Shown here: one piece after another, positions 10,105 to 21,766 of the stretch
How the letters are laid out: each line of letters begins with the position of its first letter
Numbering within the stretch: the first letter of the stretch is position 1
Source of the DNA: Paramarasmius palmivorus
Lineage: Eukaryota; Basidiomycota; Agaricomycetes; Agaricales; Marasmiaceae
Reading direction: 5' to 3'
Length of the DNA stretch: 36,788 nt
Assembly: GCA_037176845.1 (NCBI GenBank)
Contig: JAYKXP010000281.1
Coordinates: forward strand, 1-36,788
Made by a program: the position numbers and the translations under genes
The notes under the pieces: generated by a model
Databases searched by the model: none
What the model was told of the DNA's origin: nothing
The model's input: only the letters and a program-made list of their open reading frames with translations

Positions 10105-11102
10105 TGTTCCAATCATATCAGCACGCCCATATCAAACGGAAGGAAAGGATCCACGTCCAGTGCCTCCATAATGGTGTCCTTCGTATCTCTCTTTCTCCAC
10201 CACTCCACCACCCTAAAATTCAATCAGTAAATAAATGAAAATAAACGTTCCACGGGGAAAACATTGAGTCTAGACTAAACGAGAACGACGCTAATTAGGG
10301 CAACCGCCTACGCGACTTTCACGTAATTACCCGTTCGCAAAATGATATCGTTCCATTTGAGAGGCAGGAATAAATGCAACACGGCGTTTACCTTTCGGTT
10401 CTGTACTGGGTAGCCCTGGATAAAGCAAACCAATCACGTGTAAAGAGTTGAACACAAATGACTCTCCTGAAATTTGAGGTACATCCACGATACGCGGCGT
10501 CGAGATGCCTAAACTGGAATCCCAATGTCTGATTATAGGCACTGAGGATTGGGCTTCGGCTGCATATTTCTTTATTCGACAAGTTAACAAAATTCACGGT
10601 GTCTATCGTCAAAGTCATAGTTACAGTTTCGTCTGTCACAAAATATGCTGTATTCTCGTGGTTTGTATCATTCCAAAGGCCTTCCGGGTGAATCACATTC
10701 AGATCCCGCTATTAAATGCAATACGAATCGTGTATGAAGAGAACCTACTTTATGTTCAAGGTAGATGGCATTACTCTTAGCATTCAATACAGTGGCTTCG
10801 GTTGTACCGATTACTTTCCGTTTGTGCTTGTACATCATTTAGTCCTCTGGACGCGGCATGAAAATGCAAGTACAATGTGGCGTAGTGTACGATATAGCAT
10901 CTGATCTAGCGGCCAGTTTCCATTTGTCCTCAGAACCATCGGATTTGGTTCCTTGGATTAGCATTGAAATGTTGATTTTGGAGCAGCGAGGTACGATTGA
11001 TAAATTCCGAGTTTGAGGAACAAATGCTCATCCTCTCCACTACACCTGATGCGCATTTTTTCTGGTAACGTTGAACTGATCAAATATTACACGTGGTTTT
11101 AA

Positions 11103-12030
11103 TCACAGTTCGTCTTCCTCGCTACGGGGCGATAACACTGAGTCAGCAAAAGGACCCAATTTCGCCACAATACTTGGTTCATTGAGTTTGATCCACTTCT
11201 TGATTGCTTCATCATGCATCTCGGATTGGAAGAAACACAATAGAACCTCCCACAAGTCGGAAAACTTGTACGCATCCTCCATATCAGGCAGTCCTTGTAC
11301 GGGGACACGGAGGTAATTTGCCCAGTCAATGAGAACCATCCGTTTCCCATCGAAAAGTGCATGACATTGACGCATATCACTGTGAGCAATATCCTTCCGG
11401 TGGGCAGTATCGAGCATTTCTGTTGCTTCACGCACCTGAGCTCGGGGTTAGCTGAGATTATAACATCAAAAACATGACTACGACTATACCATGGCTGCGT
11501 ATTTCGTGATATCGTGAAACTCTTTATGCTCTCCTGTATCCAATTCACTCGTGAATTCCAAGAAGGTCTTGGGAATGTACTCGATAGCAAGGACGTCAGC
11601 ATTCTCGCCCCAAGGAGTTTCCATAGTCTGTGATGTACATCAATCCGTGAAAACATTGAATAGCTCATCGAGAGCATACCGTCTCAGCGAAAAGATACGG
11701 AATGCCGTTTCCTTGTAAGTCAGGGAGCTCCTTGTACACCGACTTCATTGCGGCGACTTGGACCGCTGATCGCTGTGAGGCTGTGATAATCTTGATCACC
11801 ACCCTGCCGTTGAATTGGCTGTCGGAGGGCCTTGCGAGCCACACGTGAGAGTGGTGAGATTGTCTTTCTTGAAGAGGTGTTTCGAACAAGTATGTATGAA
11901 GCTCGCCGTACTGAAGACTCGGGGGAGCTCGCCCTTCTGGCCTTGTCTCTGGTCTGCTGAGGAAGAGTGATAATTGGTATCCCTGTGTAAATTGATTTGG
12001 TATCTTGCGCGAGATTAGGGGCAATGACAT
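11103..12030 (-). CDS. Divergent protein-kinase-like protein (paralogue A)
   Basis: Three exons: 12030-11680 (117 codons), 11627-11490 (46), 11435-11103 (110 plus stop), all joined in phase 0 by GT..AG introns of 52 and 54 bases, giving 273 residues. It keeps landmarks of the kinase-like fold. VVIKII in exon 1 supplies the beta-3 lysine. HSDMRQCHALF in exon 3 corresponds to the HxD catalytic loop. VLIDWAN replaces the DFG region. The Asn normally five residues after the catalytic Asp is His here, and DFG is DWA, so activity is doubtful or atypical. Length is close to a minimal kinase-like domain, with no other domain. I chose the ATG at 12030 because similarity to paralogue B starts there (MxLPLISR). 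Substrate unknown. Confidence 0.85.
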
Positions 12031-12099
12031 TGTGATTGAGAGCCCAGTATGAACTGAGAGGAGAGTTCGAGTATAAGTATGGAAAATCATCATCGATTC

Positions 12100-12610
12100 G
12101 GAAGGTTTATCGACGATTGGAGAACCATAAGAACACGTGGATCTGATTCCACGGCGCGGAGACCGAATGTCCAGGAGGAATGAGGTCGATGAATGTGGGA
12201 TAGAGACATCGAACGTGTCTTGAAGCGACCTTCAACTTCTGAGCGAGTGAATGGTTGGTATAGATAGGGATAGTAAACTTGGTATAGGCATGTTCAACCT
12301 CCACACCACGAGTCTCGCCGGATAGGTGAGTACGAGAAAAACCAAAATGCATGAGCGGAAACAGACAGATTAACTTCGTAACAAAGAACCAAAAGATAAA
12401 AACGTACGATCTGAGTCACCGTCGGCGATTGGATGGTGATGGTAAAGGAACAAGAAGCTTCAACCCGTGTACGCCGGCAACCTCATTTGATGGCCGGCTG
12501 CTTCGGACCAACGCCGTAACAAGGTGGTGTCTTCTTGAAATGAAGGGTTAGTAGAGATTGGAAAGTGAACCAATGAATGAGTCGCGAAAATGTCGTTCAA
12601 GATCGACCAT
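12100..12610 (-). repeat. tRNA-flank repeat, copy 4
   Basis: Lies between the two kinase-like genes. It contains the family block GGATGGTGATGGTAAAGG (12431-12448), the CGCCGGCAACCTCAT stretch and GGCTGCTTCGGA, and ends at the tRNA relic at 12611-12704. Confidence 0.65.
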
Positions 12611-12704
12611 TTCGTTACAGAGAGACGAGGACTAGGCTATCGCGCGACTTCAACGATTGAGACATGAGAGGCGATAATGTTAGCCACTACAACATACTAA
12701 CGGA
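12611..12704 (-). pseudogene. tRNA-Glu(CUC) relic
   Basis: The D-arm and anticodon region (GCGATAATGTTAGCCACTAC on the plus strand) are retained. Box B is destroyed and the acceptor stem carries an insertion. A further 5'-truncated piece of a Glu(UUC)-type copy is visible at about 12849-12880. Confidence 0.7.
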
Positions 12705-13080
12705 TGTAGTGCTCCTATATAGACGCCAGCAAATACAAAGGAGTATGGCTATGAGTCTGTGAGGATTCTGGATTGTGACCTTACAGCCTTCAAATAGATT
12801 TTGACTCAATTGACTTGACGTCGAGAGATTATCCATCGATCATCAACATTCCGACGCGTGGAATACCCCAAGCTGCTGTCAAATCGAGGTACTTGTAATT
12901 TGTTGTACTCGGCTATCAATAATGGCCGGAAAAAGGCAGCCTAAATTCACAACAATTCACCATGCAGGGAATTAAATGCAAGTTCGTGCGAATGCACTAG
13001 TTTCTGCTGACCACATCATCGCGTGGTTCTGGGTATTAAGCCCAATCGATGATATACTCCTCTCCAGAGCCTCGATTACG

Positions 13081-14005
13081 ATGCCATTGCCCCTAATCTC
13101 ACGCAGAAATCCAAATCAATTTCCACAGGAATACCAATTATCACTCTTCCTCAGTAGACCAACGACAAGTCCAGATAGTCGAACACCCCCGTCTCTTCCA
13201 TTCGACGACGTTCACACTTACATCTTCGAAACACCTCTTCAAGAAGGGCCATCTCGCCACTCTCACGTGTGGCTCGCAAGGCCCTCCGACAGCCGATTCA
13301 ACGGCAAGCTAGTAATCAAGATTATCACAGCCTTACAGCGATCAGCGGTCCAAGTGGCCGCAATGAAGTCGGTGTACAAAGAGCTCCCTGACTTACAAGG
13401 AAACGGCATTCCGTATCTTTTCGCTGAGACGGTAAGCTCCAAACGAACTATTCAATGTTTCCACGTAATGATGTACATCACAGACTATGGAAACTCCTTG
13501 GGGTGAGAATGCTGACGTCCTTGCCATCGAGTACATTCCCAAGACCTTCTTGGAATTCACGAATGAATTGGATGCAGGAGAGCATAAAGAGTTTCATGAT
13601 ATCGGGAAATATGCAGCCATGGTATTGCCGTAGTTGTCCTTTTGATTGTATCATCTCAGCTAACGTCGAGATCAGGTGCGCGAAGCAGCAGAAATGCTTG
13701 ATACTGCCCACAAGAATAATGTTGTCCACAGCGATATGCGTCAATGTCATGCACTCTTCGACGGACAACGGATGGTTCTCATTGACTGGGCAAACGACCT
13801 CCGTGTCCCAGCACTAGGACTGCCTGATATGGAAGAGATGGAGAGGAAATCCGATTTGTGGAAGGTTTTATCATGCTTTTTCAAATCCAAGATGCATCAG
13901 GAAGCAATCAGGGAGTGGATAAAGCAAAACGAGCCAAGCATTGTGAAGAAATTGGGTCACTGGGCAGACTTGATCTTATCTCCCAGTAGCGACGACGAGC
14001 TGTGA
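13081..14005 (+). CDS. Divergent protein-kinase-like protein (paralogue B)
   Basis: Exons 13081-13431, 13484-13621 and 13676-14005 join in phase 0 to give 272 residues, with exon lengths matching paralogue A (351, 138, then 330 against 333 nt). Motifs are LVIKII (beta-3 Lys), VHSDMRQCHALF (catalytic loop with His in place of the usual Asn) and VLIDWAN. The same two catalytic departures are present in both copies, so they are a property of the family and not decay. The gene points away from paralogue A, and the start-to-start gap is about 1.05 kb. Intron sequences differ much more than exons. Substrate, localisation and activity are unknown; a pseudokinase is a fair alternative. Confidence 0.85.
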
Positions 14006-14149
14006 TTGCAAATCACATGTAGTGATCGCGGATGAATGATATGTCTTGGCGCAGAGAATAATCATTAGCTCAGACCTCATTGATCATAACTCGCAGCTCA
14101 ACAATTAGCAACCGGATACAAGGTTACAAACCCAAAGCATCTGGAAACT

Positions 14150-14204
14150 GCCTGAGATCGTCCATCATGAAAGAGAGCAATATCATTCACTACGCCACAT
14201 TGGA
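14150..14204 (-). pseudogene. Half tRNA-Glu relic
   Basis: The plus strand ends TACGCCACATTGGA, the 5' half of a Glu(UUC)-type gene with the box A region mutated; no 3' half follows. The rest of 14006-15090 shows no gene I can support. Confidence 0.5.
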
Positions 14205-15093
14205 CTAAACATGGGAACGTACGCCGAACCCTTCCAATGTTTACCCGTTCTCATCACACCACAATGAATACATAAGCAAACAATTCTAAAACCTGCAGTT
14301 TAGGAAATACGTTGCAACATGATAAAATGATTATCTCAATTAACCAACATAGTCCCTCCATTCCATCCCTCAATCCCTCAATCTATGGATGAATACAGCG
14401 CGGACATGAGGTCGCTGTGCACCAACGCATTCGAGAAGCCCTTTCGAGCTACATCGGAATATAAATAAGACCTCGAAAAAACCCCAGTTCTCGCAATCCA
14501 CCAAATCTCCTCTTTAATGAAATGCACATCTACATTCTGTCCTCGTCTCTTCAGGAAGGTGCGGAGTTTCGCTCCCAGGTTTGGATCGCTAAATCATCCA
14601 ACCGACGATATCCCTACTCCCGAACCCTTGACTATGGACCAAACGTGCATGAGAGGCCTGGATGTTTCGTCTCCAGAAGCTAGGAAAGAATTCTTACCCA
14701 TCGGGGTCGGTGCCGGGGAATAGAAATAGGGAGGTGGTGAAGTTGGTGACGAGATCATATCGGAAATGATGTCAGCGAAGCGCTCCGGCATAAAATTCAT
14801 AATCAGTAGTACCTGTTTCGACATTGTTCGCAAAGACCTCAATTCACCGCGGCTAGATCTGATCCCGCAGGTACAGAGCACAAATTGAACTATCACTACT
14901 TGTTTGGTGCCGGCACAGCCAGTGTGTTGGGCTCCATGGGTTACTGAATGCATTGGCGGCTGGGCGTATACCAAAAGAGTTTTTGTATGGATTGCCATAC
15001 AGATATGCTGGAAGATCCTGATAATCTCGATGATAGTTATACCATAAAACCCGCATAATACATGTTTGGCGCTTCGATGGCCCTACACTATTG

Positions 15094-17329
15094 TCAAAAA
15101 TGAGAGCCAGCCGCACTTTGTGGGTATGCTGGAGGTGGGTCAGTTTCGTTCCACCTGCTAGATTGCAACCACTCGCTCGGCAGACGGTAGAGCTCAGCAT
15201 TCGATATCTTGTTCCCAAGCCCCGGAATTATCCTATCTTCATGCATCCCTGGATCTGCTGAAGCCACAGTTTCCTCCGAAATGATCCTACGAAATTTCCG
15301 TGGTATTGTGTCTCTGACAGAGAGGGACTCGATTGTGTAGGGCTCGGGGATTGTGATGTTAGCATTCTGCTTTTCGCGACCTCTATGCCGAAAGAGTTTG
15401 AAAAAAGCAGTGCAAACGATGATGAGGAGCACGACACCACCTATGACACCACCTATGATTGACCGAACTGGTATATTGGAACCTAATGCTGGAGCTGATT
15501 GCGGCGTTCCCTGTGGCGAATCCCGAGTAACAGACTCGTTGTTGAATATGCGTAGCCCGCCAATCAATGCGGTTACGGCACCTGTTTGACCTGATCCAGA
15601 CAACCCAGCTAAGGGTGGACCAATCCATGATTCACCGTACACATCTGTCCCATTGTACGTAGCTTGATTCATCAAAGCATTATACTTATGAATTTGAGCG
15701 GTTGGAATGATCCTATTAGACTAGAATCTCACCTGCACGCTCAGATAATCCTTGATATAGTTCCGGAACGCCTCAGTAGAAGCGTTCCGACTATATGCTG
15801 CTGCAAGTCCCCGTACAATGTACTGATTTCCATCCTTTTTCCCTAAGGAGTTTTTTAAGCCTGTTAGGAATGTATTCTTCGAGTAAACTGCTCTACTTAC
15901 CGCCCCAAGAACTAATTCCGTCTGCGCCCTGCCATTCTGGCTTTTGCAAGGCGGCCAATACAGTGTTCTCGAGCCTGTGAAGAGGTGACAGTGAGGATTA
16001 AGTTGAGTTATTCAACCATTACAACCTACATGTCTGTCAAACTTGTGTTTGGGCGAGTTGTTCCGAGGATAGCTAGGCTTTCTATCAAAAGACCCGTCCC
16101 AGCGGGACCCTCAAACACTCTGAGGTTACACAACTTGGAAGTGGCAGACGGTGCGTCTGAACTCATAACATTGTCTTTGTACAGCTTATTGTGCACGAAC
16201 TGAATAGACAACAGTGCAGCATCCGAGTATACCTTGCTGCTGGTTGTTTCGGCCAACAGAGCGGATAACCTGACGGAAATGAATATTCTGTTCCAGAAAG
16301 TCTTTTGGAGCTTACAGAATAAAAGAACTAGTAATATTCCAGATGGTCAGTGCCTTATGTCACGAGTACACATTCCTATCTCACCCTGTGGTTTGTCCAG
16401 AGATATAAGTATCTTGAACATTGGTTGTCTGGTCACCCTATTCACACAATGTACATCGTGCTTTAATCTGCGTCGAAGCTTACCATGAAAGTTGCACCAG
16501 CCCAGGATGCTAGAGAAGGAAGAGTTTAATAATACCGAAAAAAATTAAGAGCGTATACTGACATTCAAAACAGCCTTTGTTGAATTCAGTACCCTTCGTG
16601 GATACCCGACCCACACTAACACCCAGCTCTGACACTGTATAAAGTTGCGCAATTGACCAGGTCCTTTGAGCAGCGTCGAGGAATGCCCTATCTCTGTAGG
16701 TCGAAAATGCACGAGCAGCTGCATATCCGTACGAACTCATGGATTGTTGATAAACGCCGCTTGTCACAGAGAAGTTAAAATCACTACTCACAGTGTGTAG
16801 CCAAGCTGCATATCATAGGTTATATCAGCCACAGAAAGCACGAGTCAAAGTCAACTGACACTGGAAGAATTCTGTCAATACCATGGTGTATCAGAACGAA
16901 ACGAAATGCGGTCTACTCAGTGGTATTTAGGTTTTCAATGGCACTTGTTGAGATAGATGATCTCAGCCTCTCCTTATAGATCTCCTGACCTGTTGCGAGA
17001 TCAAATTCAGCCATCTGAGCATATAAATCTGCGATGGAGCCATCTTGGGAGTCTAGCGGGAGAAAAAACAGCTGAGAATGTAGTGACAAATATAGGATTC
17101 GACTTACTTATTTTAAACCCTGTCCTTATGGCAGCGCCTGCACGAGCCATTCTTTCGCTCAAAGATGTAGCAATGGAGGTATTCTGAGGTATTTCGATGC
17201 AGTTTTGAATTGAACGTTATTTCCAAGACGCACCCGCCAGGATGAAGGAGACGCAAATTTCTGCGATTCTCCCAGTGATAGTAGAGACACCATGATCAGA
17301 ATGGTTGCGAAGGCTGGGTTCGGTGTCAT
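15094..17329 (-). CDS. GH76-like membrane-anchored glycosidase (intact)
   Basis: Eleven exons fit in phase: 17329-17234, 17183-17108, 17052-16917, a tentative 5-nt exon 16860-16856, 16805-16563, 16509-16484, 16428-16385, 16269-16030, 15974-15901, 15842-15733, 15684-15094. Together they make 1641 nt and 546 residues. An N-terminal hydrophobic signal (FATILIMVSLLSL) is followed by a helical-repeat domain with landmarks typical of basidiomycete GH76 (alpha-1,6-mannanase-type, six-hairpin) proteins: YGYAAARAF, LLIESLAIL, WQGADGI, YIVRGLAAAY and SWIGPPL. Near the C terminus comes one membrane span (GGVIGGVVLLIIV), then a basic stretch and a PPPAY tail. The likely role is a cell-wall or surface mannan/glycan hydrolase anchored in the plasma membrane; substrate is inferred only from family. 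I did not verify the catalytic Asp pair. Confidence 0.85.
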
Positions 17330-18480
17330 CGTGGAGAAATGGCAGGAGCTGCGAAAGGATTACAAGCTCTTATCATGTAACTTCTTCCATCATGTGCATC
17401 GTATCGGGCTATGACCATCGTGACAAATTAAGGAACATATATTCATCAGCCTCTTCCATTTTCTGCTTAGATGGTGGCAGTGGTAACAGGGGCGTTTCAA
17501 CGGCGTTATATCTGGAACTTGAATCAGATACTGATTGCTCCTGTATATTCTGCCGTGGTGATATATCAGACCACCAGAATCGCGTGATCTGTCAGGGAGA
17601 TGGAAGAAACAGCTCTTCTGATGGCCTGGAAGGTGATGGCGGCTAAGAATTGAAAGAGTTTCCACCATTGGTCCAGGATAGCAAAGCCTGATCAGAGTCC
17701 AAAGTAAGCGGAGACATATTGCTCAACGTTCTCCGGCGAACTGGTTCCTTTCTAGGGGCGTGCACAATTGATTTTGAACACTAGAAGTTACGAAAAATAT
17801 ATGTACAATAATTATGATAAGTCTATGGTAACATGGGTCCAGTACAATACTCGTGTTTGCGGCGGTTTTATCTGATCGTCGGCAGTTTCTGAGCAATGTC
17901 ATTGGACCAACGCTGGTGAAGCAGACAAAGGTTGGACATCGGAAAGAATAGGTAAGTACGAAAGATCTGACAAGTTGAAAAATATCATAGATTTTCGGGA
18001 CCAAGGACATGAGTCGCACTCGGAGATTGCCGATGATAACGGGGGACTACGGAGTTGCCGAAGATTACTGCGGCAGCCTCACGGTATTCCACTCCCTCTG
18101 GGATGTAGAACCAACCGCTTTGCTCTGATGCAAGTGATTGCATTCGACGAAAGAGTAGTATCCTCAAGATACTGTACATTTCATGCCGGAAAGTACTCCA
18201 TTATGGGTTAGACAGTAGGTAATCACTTACTCTCTTCCAATGAATGCTAAAGTCGGATTACAGAAGTCGGGGTACAACACCCTGGAAATTGAGCGGTATA
18301 GGTTGAGCATTTGAAAGCTTTCCCCAGATTCGTCTCTGGAAATTTGGAGCATTTTTGCAAAGGAACAGCTACTTGATATGTGTCATGTCACGAAGCACGG
18401 TGGAGAGAGCCGAGGGGGCTATGACAGTGCCTGAGGCTGCTAGCTATCACCAAAGGTGGTGGTCTACGGAGGCGGTCACG
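17330..18480. other. No gene recognised
   Basis: Several short open frames on both strands. A minus-strand stretch at about 17560-17420 reads like a Ser/Pro-rich cytoplasmic tail (QEQSVSDSSSRYNAVETPLL), but I could not connect it to upstream exons. It could be a remnant of another membrane protein. Confidence 0.3.
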
Positions 18481-18496
18481 TGGCTCGCCCGAGCTG

Positions 18497-18521
18497 GAGT
18501 GGTGGACCTGGTCCACCACTC
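18497..18521. repeat. 25-bp perfect palindrome
   Basis: GAGTGGTGGACC at 18497-18508 and its exact reverse complement at 18510-18521, around a single central T. Flanking CGCCC and GGGCG could extend the hairpin past an internal loop. Confidence 0.85.
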
Positions 18522-18569
18522 TGGGCGTCAGTACCAGCAGTAATCATGGTTACACCGCCGATCAATAGC

Positions 18570-19015
18570 TCCCGCAGGTGTCATGGTAGTCTTCGCGATC
18601 AGGCCGAGTGCTAGGTGATCTGTGGAAAGTAGAAGGGATGCTGGAGATCAGAACCTCCGAAGCACTAATTTGGTTCACCTTTGAAAGATCAACCAATGCG
18701 TTCAAGTTGTACTGAGAAACCTGGACGAATAACATTGTATGTGCTTAAAGCGTCGCAGACGTTGATCTATATCACCAAGTTCTTCAGGTAACTGTCGGAC
18801 GAATTCCTATATGTGCTGTTCTTAGAACACAGACCACAAACGGACCAGGTATGAATTCAATGTGGGACGATTATCACTCAGTACAGGAGTGGGCTGCATT
18901 GCTACTTTGATAATCACGACGAACGTGTGAGAATGTTATTCGGACCTTGCCAGCTAATATGGTTTTTTGGAACACTTTCCTCTAGGCTAATCTAGAAATG
19001 CGCTGTACTAAGAAA
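18570..19015 (-). pseudogene. GH76-like relic with internal deletion
   Basis: The minus strand aligns with the 3' exons of the split GH76-like gene (22370-21900): GCATTGGTTGAT, then AGTGCTTCGGAGGTTCTGAT (the ASEVLIS part) and the preceding intron. About 25 codons between YNALLDYA and ISASEVLIS are missing, the 5' half of the gene is absent, and frames are broken. Its upstream side (19045-19300) matches 31560-31800, the region upstream of the split gene, so it is a deleted duplicate of that gene and its promoter side. Confidence 0.75.
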
Positions 19016-19044
19016 TGTGGTCAATTAATATCATATATGCTTAG

Positions 19045-19300
19045 AGCGTCACTGATGTCAGTTCATTGAGTCTCTGACGAAATCCGTTGAACCTATAGAG
19101 CTATACTTGTTCTCGGCCCGTGTTCTCATGATTGGCGTCCAAAGTAGTGGATGGTTGCCGCCATCGGTTGATGCCAAGATGTCTATCTTTGGTTTACCAG
19201 ATTGCAAGGCGAGATGCCAGTTGCTTCCATCAAACCTTGTCCGGCAGTGAAATGGACGATATGGGTGAAACTATTCGGCAGTTTTAGGCTTTAAAGTGTA
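19045..19300. repeat. Upstream-flank repeat shared with 31560-31800
   Basis: Shared blocks include GTCTCTGACGAA, ATAGAGCT, TTCTCATGAT, TTGCAAGGCGA, AATGCCAGT/GATGCCAGT, and TCCGGCAG followed by GGGYGAA..TTCGGCAGT. They are in the same order and orientation relative to GH76-like sequence. Confidence 0.75.
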
Positions 19301-19369
19301 TTTAGGTGCGGTCATAGGTTACTTGGATCCCTTTGCATCCTTTCTGCCCCAATACCCAAGAGCTTCAAA

Positions 19370-20706
19370 ATGACTATCAGCGCTGAGCTGTTGTCTATGG
19401 CATTCGCAGCAGTAAGTCAATAGTTGCTCTATCTCTTCAAGCCGTTGATCGCCTTTTGGACCAGTGGAGTTTTTTTCTTTATGGTGAGTGAACTTCCTTT
19501 TAATGTTCCAGGCCCTAACTCACCTCATAAAGGTATATATACGATATTATTTGGACTGTGCACCTATATTCTCTTGAAACGCAGACGGACATCGAATAAA
19601 TACAATCTCTTCGCCAACATCCTACTCTACCTTCTCGCAACAGTCAACTTGACACTCACGACTGGATACGATGCTTATACGATGTGTCAAAGGCAAAACA
19701 GGTTTATCATGCGCAAGATTCTGGTTTTAACTATTTTCCCAACAGCTGCTTTCCGGAGATGACGGCGGCTCTGGTTACTCCAGAAGAACTTCCGATCATA
19801 TGCAGGTTCATGCTCCGTTTCCTTCTGCATTCTCCATTCATGGTCCTTACTGCGATTTCACTTGCTAGCGCAGTAGCCGATGCTATTCTGGTAAATGAAC
19901 AAAGCGAAGCCTAACACCCATTCGTCATTCAAACATAAATGTATAGCTGTGGCGTTGTTATACAACATGGGGGAGACAATGGAAGATCTTGATTATGCCC
20001 CTTCTACTGGATATTGCCATCCATAGTGAGTCCTGATAGTCGTTTTCTCCGTGATTTTCACTCTGAGTTCTCTTTCAGTTGTTGCAATCGTGCTATACTC
20101 CGGGTTCTTCCTACCTAGCTACGTCGGGACTATCGTCACAGGGACTATAGCCATCACCAATCTACTACTTTCGACACTCATAGGCTCGTCGTATCACAAG
20201 GGTCCATGTCACTGAAATCCTGAATAGACCATACCTTAGCATTTCAAATCATATCTATTGGACGACAAGTAGTATATCATTCGGGATTCAAAGCCCATAG
20301 TATGTTTAGAATGGTAACCGCCACAACGTGAGTGATCTCACCTTACAGGTCCTCCTTTGAATACTGACCCTATTGCAGTTTGGAATCCGGGATACTCTAC
20401 GCAGCGTTTCTCATTACGATCGCGGCCCTTCAGGGCGATGAGTACCATAAGAGTAGCTCGGGTTCCAAAGATAGATTTCAAACTACCACAGCATACCCAT
20501 CAGAGTATGCCGCGATGTTACTCTTGATGCGTGGTTGGCCTTACATCGCAGTGAGTCTTGAATCTGATTGGTATCAATATACTTGGATTGAATCTGCCAC
20601 GAAGGGTATCACAACATCAGTCATCATTGTTCGTGTAACGTTGGGCGTTGCACTGAATGATGTGCAGACTGAGCTAACATCGCTTCATGCGACTGAGACA
20701 CTATAA
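19370..20706 (+). CDS. Fungal 7-TM membrane protein, GPCR-like topology
   Basis: Exons 19370-19411, 19465-19483 (19 nt), 19533-19701, 19746-19890, 19947-20025, 20079-about 20184, 20240-20327 and 20379-20706. Hydrophobic segments include YGIYTILFGLCTYILL, NILLYLLATVNLTL, the TM4 start before LWRCYTTWGRQW, ILIMPLLLDIAIH, ITNLLLST and LESGILYAAFLITIA, ending with SVIIVRVTLGVAL. The W-R-C-Y...W motif after TM4 and the I-I-V-R-V motif are typical of a large lineage-expanded basidiomycete integral membrane family. The junction after exon 6 has no GT donor in the right phase. An ATAG/GCTCGT (GC-AG) donor would restore frame, or the copy may be recently damaged. It sits between GH76-like sequences on the opposite strand. 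Ligand and role unknown. Confidence 0.72.
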
Positions 20707-20709
20707 GGA

Positions 20710-21766
20710 AGCCGGTGACAAGCAGTGCCATGGTTTCGCGAGAAGATTTGGTTTACATATAGACTTTACCGTTAACCTGTAGCAGATAGCATATTATACA
20801 GAGCATAGTAAATTGTAGATGGTAGTCGTGAATTCACGATAGGAGTTCCTTATTGGGAGCTCTGATGATGCGGGGTCTGCTGAACGTTCTTGATTATCGT
20901 GATGTACTGCGGCGTGAACTGCACTGTCATCACTATGCTGCAGATCTCAATTTCATACGATACCAACTAGCCATTGATGTCGACCTATCTCGTTAGCGGT
21001 ATCGATGATGTTACGAACTGAGCTTCAAGGTCAATTCGTCGTTATCGAACTCAGTCGGTTATACTCAATAATGTAATGGCCGTAATCCAACATGGGACTT
21101 AAGATAAAAGGAGTGGATATAATATAATGAGTGCAGTATATATCGTATAGTGATATATAATACGGACATACCCCAATCTTCAGTTCACTGATCCATCGGG
21201 TAGCGATCTACGAACTTGGTCTGCTTCAACCCGCTCTCAAGGTCACCAACGAAATCGCCATCAGTAGAGTCTGTTACATAGATCTTGGTCTGCGAACGTT
21301 CCTACGACCTAGCTAGCTGATCCCAAGCATGCAGTGACCTTTCTGTAATAGAAGTTCTTAGGAAGGTGTCCCTGACAACGTTGATCGGACGCTGAGGGCG
21401 TAGAATGATGAAATCGAAGCTGAATCCGAATCAAACAGGCTGTTGGTGCCATCTGTGATGATGGTCCCATCGAGAAGATCAGTATTGGAGGACATATGTG
21501 GTATCAACTCTCTGGGCCATTGTCTCCACGATCACGACATTTCGATGGGTCTGACGAAGATTATAAGGACGGAACCGTGATATATTACTAGCTTTCCCGC
21601 TGAAGGCTCGTTATCGACTAGTACCTGACTCGACCGAAGAAAGGACACTCCATCAAAGATGTACAAGATGGGATAATACGTATTTAGAGAGCGAGTCGGG
21701 AGTGTGACGGCAATTACCTGTCCGTTATCAGTAAAGATACATAGCATACAATGTAGGTGGCGTCCA
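20710..21766. other. No gene recognised
   Basis: A/T-rich intergenic sequence with no supported feature. A minus-strand open frame at 21747-21532 follows the split GH76-like gene but shows no recognisable motif. Confidence 0.4.

Larger units (their letters stand above)
7965..10520. repeat. Segmental duplication, right copy
   Basis: Partner of 1060-3930, in direct orientation. It carries three tRNA-Glu-type sequences in the same order and spacing as the left copy. The good and decayed members are swapped: the first tRNA is decayed here and the second is good. From 10520 to 11100 I see no gene or repeat I can name. Confidence 0.85.

Noticed and set aside
14594..14998. 134-codon minus-strand open frame
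   Set aside because: No motif, no signal or splice structure, and strongly overlapped by other open frames; likely chance.
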